Shown: piece after piece, positions 56,452 to 64,000 of the stretch
Position numbering within the stretch: position 1 is the stretch's first letter
Layout of the letters: every line of letters starts with the position of its first letter
Source: Lineus longissimus
Taxonomy: Eukaryota > Nemertea > Pilidiophora > Heteronemertea > Lineidae
Direction of reading: 5' to 3'
Assembly: GCF_910592395.1 (NCBI RefSeq)
Contig: NC_088313.1
Span: forward strand, 5,832,501-5,896,500
Length of the DNA stretch: 64,000 nucleotides
Notes under the pieces: generated by a model
Told to the model about the DNA's origin: nothing
Seen by the model: the letters and a program-made list of their open reading frames with translations, nothing else
Database searches by the model: none
Translations under genes and position numbers: made by a program

Positions 56452-56885
56452 GTGCGTGACAAGCACAACAGAAATGATTTGAAGGAAGAATTTGTAGTAA
56501 TTTTAGTTTTATATTGAAAAGTTGGTGAGAATGTATACACAATGTAATACAAGTGCAAATGCACTTTACACAAAACGTGGACTAGATGAGGCAAGCAACA
56601 ATGTTGAAATAAACCACCCTAATTTGTACTTTTTTGGTAAATGACCGGTTGGATGTTGGAAGAATATACTGTACGTACAGTTTGTTGGTAATTTATGGTT
56701 TGAAAGTTTTTAAAAAGTGGAAAAATATGGTTTTGTTGGAGAGGTTGGAAAATGTATGTTCAAAAATGGAGGCCGAATTGCAACTGCCTGAGCATGCCCA
56801 GAACGGGTTAAAATCCTATAGCCAGATGGCAGTACAGGACAGCACAAATTAGAGAGGTTCAGACTATTTGAATTGGTCACCAACA
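56452..56885 (+). repeat. dispersed ~425-bp repeat, copy 2
   Basis: Second copy of the sequence at 45,268-45,695, same orientation, about 95 % alike by eye. Confidence 0.88.
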
Positions 56886-57265
56886 TAAACTATAATAGTT
56901 GCAACTCAATTTTTTTTCGAAACGCCTTGTATAAATTCATATTACCATCTTCCTCTGATAGAAAAGCCAGTCACCTCCCACTGATGGAAGAGCCCTATCT
57001 TTTTTGTGTTTCGACCAATGTACTTGTATCGACGGCAGGGCTAACTCCAACATGTCCAAGGAAAACGGGTCACTCACCCGAGTCATGAAATCTATTTTTG
57101 CGAACAATTGTGCTTTCTGTCAACACGTCGGAGCAATTGGACAGTCTAGACCAATTAGAAAGCTCTTTACAAATGGGTGCAAATCTGAATGTTCGGCTCG
57201 ATAAATTGCGTGCCTAACCTTTCCCATTCAAATGAGGCATGGCAACGATTAAAATTGTCTTTATT
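56886..57265. other. no gene seen
   Basis: Short cysteine-containing ORFs are present but match no family I recognise. Confidence 0.35.
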
Positions 57266-57545
57266 GATAGACACTTTTTGCATAATCATAACCATAATCA
57301 CTAAAAACAAAAAAACAAATAAGGCTACTATTAAAAAATCATAAGAAAGTTAACATTGTTAAAACAATAGGTACAACACTGTCAAAACTTAGACGATAAA
57401 ATAAAATAAAAACACCACATAGACAAAAACACACAATCTTCCCGGGTCTCTTTTCCCCTTTTATCAGCGCCCATACAATATACAGTATTACTTGAAATCC
57501 TCCATAGAAGAATCTACTCCAATAGCCAGGGCTGAAATATTCTAA
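57266..57545. repeat. rearranged copy of tandem-unit 1 insert
   Basis: 57,266-57,312 matches 3,588-3,640 directly (ACACTTTTTGCATAATCATA...), while 57,477-57,545 matches 3,525-3,585 inverted (ACTTGAAATCCTCCATAGAA...). The same two blocks are therefore present with different relative orientation about 54 kb apart. Confidence 0.8.
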
Positions 57546-59000
57546 GTTCTAGTTTTCCGATAACAAGCACAGTTTGATTTGATGGAAATGTTCAAGTTGA
57601 CTTTGATATGGTGAGCAATGTGTTTTAAAAAAATGATTTTGTGTACTGGGAGTGTGTACACTGTGTATTGAGACTGTATGTTGGTACATGGTTGGGGTGG
57701 GTATGTGTGCAGCGTAAATGGGCAAATTGCTTGATGATTAATCTATTGGAAGTGTTGATAGTACATGCACGTAATATGTATAAAGTTGTTTGATATATTT
57801 GAAGTTGTGATAAATTGAATAAGATAAAATGGACATGGCAAAAAGTCAGCTTATACACATTTCCAGAAATGGGGCGCTGAGTGTTCGAAATAGTGATGTC
57901 ATAAGGGGAAACTAGGCCTTATGGTGGAAGGACAAAGGAGATAGTCATGGTTGACCAACACACTTGAATGCCTTTAATGACGGACAAGGGGAAAAAGTTA
58001 GTTCCAATGCAAGCCACCAATTTCGGGAAGCATGTATAGGTGGATGTGAAAAAGATGCGCGTGTCTGTGGATGCATGTGTGTGATTATAAATTAGTAATT
58101 TGGCGAGTAAAAAAAGGAATGTGTGTGAGGTGAAGTGAATTTGATTGATGAGCGAGCGCAGCGAGGTGAATTGTGTGTCTGACAGTGTGCCGATTGACGG
58201 AGACCTGGGCCGAAGGCCAATTCGGCAAATTTGTTGACTCGGTTTTTTCGTGTATTGAAGCTTTAGTGATCGGTCAATGGTTGGCTGGCTTGGTATTGGT
58301 CATGAATGAGGAACGAGGAACTGGGTCAGGTCAAGTCTTGGGGTTGAGAAAGTGCTGGGTGTTGCTGTTGGTGTGGTGTTCGTGTAGGAGGCCTACCCCA
58401 ACCCCCAACACCGAGCTTGGGTTGGACATCGGTGTAACACTTGGAGCAACACCAGGGTGACACCAGGTGTAAGGTCCCGGTAGGTGTAACACCGGTGAGT
58501 TGACTAGGTGTTTGAGTTCACGCCATCTTGTTTTCTCGCTTCAACCAAAAAAAGACAATTTTACCTTTATTGGCGATTATTTTCGAGCCCTGTGAGTGAG
58601 ATGTGAGACCAGGATTTTTGTTAAGAATGCCGATTTCGTCTCGGCGCGGCCGAAGCGGAATCGGTGATTATCACATCAGCGGAGTTGACTGCGGAACGGC
58701 AAGAAATAATCGATATGTGAAGCCGCATGTGTGTGGCGGAAAAACTGTGTCAAAAGTACAATTTATACCAAAATTCCTTGTTTCTCATATCTTTATTTGG
58801 ATAAAACATTACTCAAGGATTGTAATGAGTGTGACTGTTTGGAATGTCATCGCCTTTGTCGGACATTTGAGTCTTTTGATGAACTCAAAACTTCACAAAT
58901 TTTCCAAAAAAATGGCGGCCGGAAACTTCAACACGATCTGTCACTTCGATATTTTCGAATTTTGTTGTTTCTTCTGTACTTACAAATTAGTTAGGTCTCT
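57546..59000. other. no gene supported
   Basis: T/G-rich spacer, then repeated GGTGTAACACC-like motifs near 58,430-58,495. A frame at 58,731-58,994 has a Cys-rich stretch (CNECDCLECHRLC) that I could not assign. Confidence 0.35.
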
Positions 59001-59009
59001 AGAATAATT

Positions 59010-59438
59010 TTAAAAAAAACAATAGTTTGTTTGGCTTTGTTTGGCGCATGTATGTGTAGCCGATAGGAATGACCTTTCACAGCACGTATTATATCAATTA
59101 CTCACGCAAACACCTGTTGTAAATGAAAACCATGATATTACTATTACTATAAATGCAGGGACAGACAGGGAGTAAATGGCTTAGATGATACAAAATGGGG
59201 AAAGATGAAAATGTACAAAATAATACAACACTGCACTAACCTGTTGTAAATGAAAACCATGATATTACTATTACTATAAATGCAGGGACAGACAGGGAGT
59301 AAATGGCACAGATCTGTAGTGCCAAAGGCCTACATTCCCTGAAAGATTAACATAACAAAGCCCCATAGGCCTAGAAGGAATAACTATATTAGAATAACTA
59401 GGCCTAGACCCTTTAACCCCTTAATACATGGTAACACA
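59010..59438 (-). repeat. presumed 3' LTR of the right-hand gypsy element (outer end unresolved)
   Basis: On the minus strand a polypurine tract GTTGGGGGGAAA (59,450-59,439) is followed by TGTGTTACCATG, a normal LTR start at 59,438. The outer LTR end cannot be fixed because the partner LTR lies beyond the window. Confidence 0.6.
59112..59306. repeat. direct duplication, ~68-bp block, 127-bp spacing
   Basis: ACCTGTTGTAAATGAAAACC through GGGAGTAAATGGC occurs at 59,112-59,180 and 59,239-59,306, in the LTR side of the gypsy element that follows. Confidence 0.85.
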
Positions 59439-59892
59439 TTTCCCCCCAACAAGAAAATTTCTCCCGAAATTTAGTGAAATTAAGTGCAGCAGTGAAAATG
59501 AATGAAATGGATGAAGAGATGATGGACAACACCGGACAAAGACAAAGACAAGACAAGCAGCATCAGTTTGGAATTCCGTTACAACCACAATTATTGTTAA
59601 TATGGCTGAGAAGTTCCAACCCTGATTAAAGCACATATGACGTACATTTACGTGCTCTTATTAGCACATATTGTACCTAACAAACCAACATCAACAACTA
59701 GATATTCATAATCTGTACGACGTACTCTTTTTAGCACTCACAGTACTGAAATGAACAAATTGGAAATCAACAGAAGAAAATATTGAAATTCTTCTATCTC
59801 TCAAAATCAATTGGTGGTCTGGAGCGAAAAATACAATGAATTATAATTAATTCAAAGACCCACAACCCACCAAATGACCACTTACAATCTGG

Positions 59893-61851
59893 CTATGATA
59901 ATAGTCGAATCGCAGCATCCAAGGCGATTGAATTGGCCTTGAATACTGGATCCTGTAGAATCTCACGAAGCATCGAAATTTTTAACTGCCAATCTGGAAC
60001 AGACACTTGACCAGACATCACCCAATCACCAGATGTCGTCCAAGCTGGCTGACGTCTTGTACGCTGAGGACGGGCTGGTCTGACAGGCAATGGTGATGAT
60101 CTGGCAGAAGACCGAGAAGAATCAGACAAGGAACTGTCATCAGTCTCATCGTCAGAACTCTCAACCACCTTCGTGTAAGGCAAAGCCGGCGTAGGCTGAT
60201 CCACCTCAGATTCACCCTTATTACTCAAAGACCTGTGGGGTCTAGGAACAGGTTTCACTGTTGATGGAGAATCAACCGCCAACTCGGCTGCTGGAGAATA
60301 GGAAAGTTCCACGCCAGAGACTGGCAATAGCAGATTCCGGTGGAGAGTTTTCTTCACCCCTGAATCGGAAGATACAATGAAGACAGGAATCTCCGAATTC
60401 GGTTGCTCTAAAATCGTGAACAAGTCATCTTCCCACTTGTTCGCAAGCTTATGTTTGCCACGATCACCAAGTCTACGAACCAGAACCCTATCGCCAACCT
60501 GCAAGACAGCACCTCTCACCCTAAGGTCGTAATTGCGCTTCTGTCTAACTCGAGAAGCCTCCATCTCCTTCTGAGCCAAGGAGTAAGCACCTGCAAGACG
60601 TGAACGAAGGTCATCCACAAACTTGACCTTGGAGGTAGAAGAAGACGAAGAAAGAAGAGTCCCAAAGGTAACATCAGCAGGGAGACGGGGCTCGCGGCCA
60701 AACAATAGATAAAAGGGAGAAAATCCAGTAGAGTCATGGCAAGAGCTGTTGTAAGCATGAACCATACTAGGGACAAACTTTTTCCAATCCTTTTTACTCT
60801 GAGAAGGGAGTGTACCGAGCATATTCAACAACGTGCGGTTGAACCTTTCGCACAAACCGTTGCCCATGGGATGGTATGGAGTGGTTCGGGACTTTGAAAT
60901 ATTCATTATCTTACACAACTCCTGAATGACCTTGCCCTCAAAATTTCGCCCTTGATCACTATGGAGGCGTTCAGGAATTCCATAATGCACAATATAGTTA
61001 TCAAACAGCACTCTGGCTGTGGTAGTCGCAGTTTGACTCCTAGTCGGTATGGCCTGAGCATACTTGGAAAAATGATCCGTTATGACTAAGATGTTCTCAT
61101 AGCCATGAGAAGGTTCCAAGGACAAGAAGTCCATGCAAACTAACTGCATTGGTGCAGTTGTGGTGATGTTCACCAGAGGTGCACGCTCAGGCAAGTTAGG
61201 CGACTTCCGCCGAATACAAGAAAGACAATTATGAACGTAACGCTCGACATCTGAAGTCATACCAGGCCAATAAAACCTACGTTTAATAAAATCTGTCGTC
61301 CGATCACGACCGAGATGACCCAAATGGTCATGAAAACCTTCTATGACTTGTGAACGAAATGCAGATGGAACGATGATTTGTTGATATGGTTGGTCATTGA
61401 TGATAGTATTGCGACAAAGCAAACCATCAACAAGAGACAGATTAGACCAAAAGCGACATAAACGAGATAAGTCTTTGTCCTGAACATCGGATAAAAGACT
61501 TTTGCTTGGACATTTATCAGACTCGACCCAAGAAATTAACCTACTCAAAGTTGCATCAGCTCGCTGCTCTGCTCGCAGATCAACTATAGGCCAAGGGGAA
61601 TCCTCACAATTCATAGTCAAGTCTGGTATAGAAAGACAAAGTGAATCAACAAACCCATCAACATGTGATGACTGACAAATAGCCTGAACACTCTCGGACT
61701 CAACCTTTTCCCAAGGGATTCGAGAGAGGCTATCGGCATCGACATTTGATGTTCCAGGTACGTACGAAATATCAAAATCAAAACAAGAGAGTTCAGCCAG
61801 CCAGCGATGCCCAGTGACATCCAACTTGGCCGATGTAAGAACATAGGTCAA
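59893..61851 (-). CDS. Ty3/gypsy RNase H end and integrase (652 aa)
   Basis: Starts with the end of RNase H (LAELSCFDFDISYVPGTSNV). The integrase zinc domain follows (H..H in FHDHLGHLGRDRT, CLSC at ~61,220), then the core triad: Asp in LVCMDFLSL (~61,128), Asp in LHSDQGRNF (~60,955) and Glu in NGLCERFNR (~60,855). A GPY/F-type module (LANKWEDDLFTILEQ) and an acidic Ser-rich tail come last. It is one base out of frame with the upstream polyprotein (junction ~61,850). Downstream of the stop is the presumed 3' LTR. Confidence 0.9.
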   Translation of the reverse strand: MTYVLTSAKLDVTGHRWLAELSCFDFDISYVPGTSNVDADSLSRIPWEKVESESVQAICQSSHVDGFVDSLCLSIPDLTMNCEDSPWPIVDLRAEQRADATLSRLISWVESDKCPSKSLLSDVQDKDLSRLCRFWSNLSLVDGLLCRNTIINDQPYQQIIVPSAFRSQVIEGFHDHLGHLGRDRTTDFIKRRFYWPGMTSDVERYVHNCLSCIRRKSPNLPERAPLVNITTTAPMQLVCMDFLSLEPSHGYENILVITDHFSKYAQAIPTRSQTATTTARVLFDNYIVHYGIPERLHSDQGRNFEGKVIQELCKIMNISKSRTTPYHPMGNGLCERFNRTLLNMLGTLPSQSKKDWKKFVPSMVHAYNSSCHDSTGFSPFYLLFGREPRLPADVTFGTLLSSSSSTSKVKFVDDLRSRLAGAYSLAQKEMEASRVRQKRNYDLRVRGAVLQVGDRVLVRRLGDRGKHKLANKWEDDLFTILEQPNSEIPVFIVSSDSGVKKTLHRNLLLPVSGVELSYSPAAELAVDSPSTVKPVPRPHRSLSNKGESEVDQPTPALPYTKVVESSDDETDDSSLSDSSRSSARSSPLPVRPARPQRTRRQPAWTTSGDWVMSGQVSVPDWQLKISMLREILQDPVFKANSIALDAAIRLLS

Positions 61852-64000
61852 AGGATTGTTATCAGTTTTACTGAGAACCGATGACCGTATAGATAGTCAT
61901 AAAATTTCTCAGTAACGGCCCATTTGAGGGCGAGAAACTCAAGCTTATACGCTGAATAATTCTTCTCAGCCTTGTTAAGACTACGGCTAGCAAAAGAAAT
62001 GACACGCCGATGACCATCCTGAACCTGATATAAAATAGCTCCAAGCCCCGTAGAGGACGCATCTGTATGGAGTTCAAAAGGGAGGGAAAAGTCAGCAAAG
62101 CCAAGAACTGGAGAGTTTGATAAAATCGACTTCATGTTGTCGAAGGCCGACTGCTGCTCCTCTCCCCAATAAAAAGGAGTACAAACAGGTTTCTTGGCTC
62201 CCTTCTTGGTCTTAGTGCCAGTAGGAGGAAGAAGATCATTCAATGGACGGACTAAGGACGAAAATCCCTTGACGAAACGTCTATAATACCCCGCAAAACC
62301 AAGAAACCTTCGAACGTCCTCTGACCTCTGAGGAACAGGCCAGGAGATAATGGCCTCAATCTTATCGTTATCAGGCTCAATGCCAGACGCTGAAACAGAA
62401 TGACCCAAATATTTAATATTCTCCATAAGAAATGAGCACTTAGAAGGTTTGAGTTTCAAACCGCACTCCCTCAAACGGGTAAAAACATGCTCTAAGCGCT
62501 CCAGATGCTCCTCTATGGACCTTGAAAAGATGACGATGTCGTCCAAATAGATAAGGCATTCACGCAGATGAATATCCTGAAGGCAACGCTCCATCATACG
62601 TTGAAAAGTGCTGGGTGCATTGCACAAGCCAAATGGAAGAACATTAAATTCATAAAACCCAAGATTTCCAGCCGTGAACGCCGTCCTTTCCTTATGACTT
62701 TCATCAAGTTCACATTGCCAATATCCACAACGGAGATCAAGAGAGGTAAAATACTTGGCACCAGATAAACAATCAAGAGTCTCATCGAGACGAGGCAAGG
62801 CGTAAGAGTCCCGGATGGTACGGCGGTTAAGCTGACGAAAATCCACACATAGGCGGAGACTCTTGTCCTTTTTACGCACCAGGACCATGTTGGAAGCCCA
62901 AGGACTCTTAGAGTGCCTGATGACACCTGCCTGCAACATTTGGTCCAGATGTGACCTCACTTCATCAAACATGGAAGGTGGAATACGACGAAAACGTTGT
63001 TTAAAAGGGATTGTGTCATTTAACTCAATGCGATGGGTGACTAGATTGGACCGACCAAGATCAGTGTTTGATAAAGAAAAGACATCAGAATACTTCATCA
63101 CCAAGGAACGCAAGTCAGACTGAATAGTATCTGCTGAAATGTGTGACAAGTCAATGGCTTGTAGCAACTGGTTTTGATGTTCAGTGTAAGGTGAAGCCTG
63201 GACTACACTATCATTCACCAAATTCAAAGACTGAATAATTGAAGGTTGATAATCTGAAGGAATACAAACAGAAGGATCTAATGGATCACGCTCCGACACA
63301 GACTCTGCCCGAACTAGACGACATAGGACAGTACGTCCAGGAATCGTGACAGCTTTCCTACTGTGGTTATAGACACAACAACCAACCCTTTCCTTTTTGT
63401 GTCCATCAAGACCAAGAAAGGTGGGTACAATTATAACATCACCAGGCAATCGGGCACCAGGAATAGCCTCAGCCATCACCGAAGTTTCACCAAGAAGACG
63501 ACCATGGGTGCTACAGAAACCAGAGACCCTGGCCTGAGTATCTGGAGGCAAAGTGACAGGACTCAAAGTCACAACATTTCCAACAATAGCATTACGGGAA
63601 GTGACCAAAGCGGAAATCGCAAGTTTCCAGGGCTTAGGCAAGCTTAACCCAGGATCAAAATTACAAAGTGAAAGGATGTTGGTGCCAACCAAAACAGGAA
63701 CCTTGAAATTGTAAGTGGTATCTGGAACGACCAGCAAAGGTATGTCAAAGTAACGATCAGAAAAAGGACGTTTCACTCTAACCTCTATGTATCCATGGTA
63801 AGGAAGTCGTGCACCATTAGCACCGCGAACTTGTAACAGGTTGTCTAAGGAATGCAAGGGAAGATCAGCGAACTGATTTTGATACGCTGAAACAGAAATT
63901 GTGCTGACCATAGAACCAGTGTCTAAAAGACAAGTGAAGATCTTGTCTTCAATAGAAATATGTGACTCGTTAGAGTTGCCAACAAGTTTTGATGGAAGTT
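61848..64000 (-). CDS. Ty3/gypsy protease, reverse transcriptase, RNase H (partial, runs off right edge)
   Basis: The frame is open to the window end. The protease active site LLDTGS lies at about 63,912-63,926, upstream of the first Met (63,911), so that Met is not the start. The RT has RLCVDFRQLNRRTIRDSY, FTSLDLRCGYWQ, LPFGLCNAPSTFQRMM and the catalytic YLDDIVIF (~62,538-62,561). RNase H begins at HTDASSTGLGAIL (~62,060). Here the order is protease, RT, RNase H, integrase, the normal Ty3/gypsy order, unlike the element at 29-35 kb. A 1-base deletion in an A-run near 61,885 shifts the frame before the integrase. Confidence 0.9.
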   Translation of the reverse strand, partial: LPSKLVGNSNESHISIEDKIFTCLLDTGSMVSTISVSAYQNQFADLPLHSLDNLLQVRGANGARLPYHGYIEVRVKRPFSDRYFDIPLLVVPDTTYNFKVPVLVGTNILSLCNFDPGLSLPKPWKLAISALVTSRNAIVGNVVTLSPVTLPPDTQARVSGFCSTHGRLLGETSVMAEAIPGARLPGDVIIVPTFLGLDGHKKERVGCCVYNHSRKAVTIPGRTVLCRLVRAESVSERDPLDPSVCIPSDYQPSIIQSLNLVNDSVVQASPYTEHQNQLLQAIDLSHISADTIQSDLRSLVMKYSDVFSLSNTDLGRSNLVTHRIELNDTIPFKQRFRRIPPSMFDEVRSHLDQMLQAGVIRHSKSPWASNMVLVRKKDKSLRLCVDFRQLNRRTIRDSYALPRLDETLDCLSGAKYFTSLDLRCGYWQCELDESHKERTAFTAGNLGFYEFNVLPFGLCNAPSTFQRMMERCLQDIHLRECLIYLDDIVIFSRSIEEHLERLEHVFTRLRECGLKLKPSKCSFLMENIKYLGHSVSASGIEPDNDKIEAIISWPVPQRSEDVRRFLGFAGYYRRFVKGFSSLVRPLNDLLPPTGTKTKKGAKKPVCTPFYWGEEQQSAFDNMKSILSNSPVLGFADFSLPFELHTDASSTGLGAILYQVQDGHRRVISFASRSLNKAEKNYSAYKLEFLALKWAVTEKFYDYLYGHRFSVKLITIL

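Noticed and set aside
58603-59007. Cys-rich frames (CNECDCLECHRLC)
   Set aside because: No recognised domain spacing, overlapping frames, and no supporting splice sites. Left as unassigned.

Overview
This is a 64-kb piece of an animal nuclear genome. Replication-dependent core histone genes with 3' stem-loops, spliced exons with GT/AG borders, and non-LTR, Ty3/gypsy, BEL/Pao and PIF/Harbinger elements all point to a metazoan. The repeat mixture suggests a marine invertebrate (lophotrochozoan or invertebrate deuterostome), but nothing here fixes the species. The window is repeat-rich accessory DNA. Only a few host genes can be recognised, and most are damaged.

Layout. 0-1.2 kb: a short THAP-domain gene and a small acidic ORF. 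2.0-8.5 kb: a broken histone locus, with an H3 whose first codons are cut off by a LINE and a complete H4 with four unusual substitutions. Between them lie a five-unit tandem array, a LINE reverse-transcriptase remnant and a 35-bp minisatellite. 8.8-10.2 kb: a 71-bp satellite that reverses orientation. 11.2-44.3 kb (minus strand): seven exons of an aldehyde dehydrogenase of the ALDH9 (4-trimethylaminobutyraldehyde / betaine-aldehyde dehydrogenase) type. Three of the exons are each split by a small inverted-repeat DNA element flanked by a target-site duplication, one has a 1-bp frameshift, and the central exon(s) are absent, so it reads as a pseudogene. Its 24-kb intron holds two LINEs, more satellite, a 1.2-kb candidate solo LTR, a pair of ~675-bp inverted repeats, and on the plus strand an ankyrin-repeat/cGAS-like-receptor (Mab-21-type nucleotidyltransferase) gene.

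The ankyrin-cGLR gene (28.5-37.0 kb) is interrupted by a complete LTR retrotransposon (29,085-35,149). The LTRs are 711 bp and look identical, the TSD is ATGGG, and host codons run in register across the target site. The element has the Gmr1-like order (protease, integrase, then RNase H) and has lost the reverse-transcriptase core in frame, so it must have been moved in trans, and recently.

44.9-64 kb: MITEs, a 2.77-kb PIF/Harbinger transposon (Myb-like protein and DDE transposase, CAG target duplication), a degenerate BEL/Pao element with a 616-bp MITE in gag, and the 3' part of a second Ty3/gypsy element that runs off the right edge. The strongest findings are the Gmr1-like insertion in the ankyrin-cGLR gene and the ALDH9 gene with three exonic transposon insertions.
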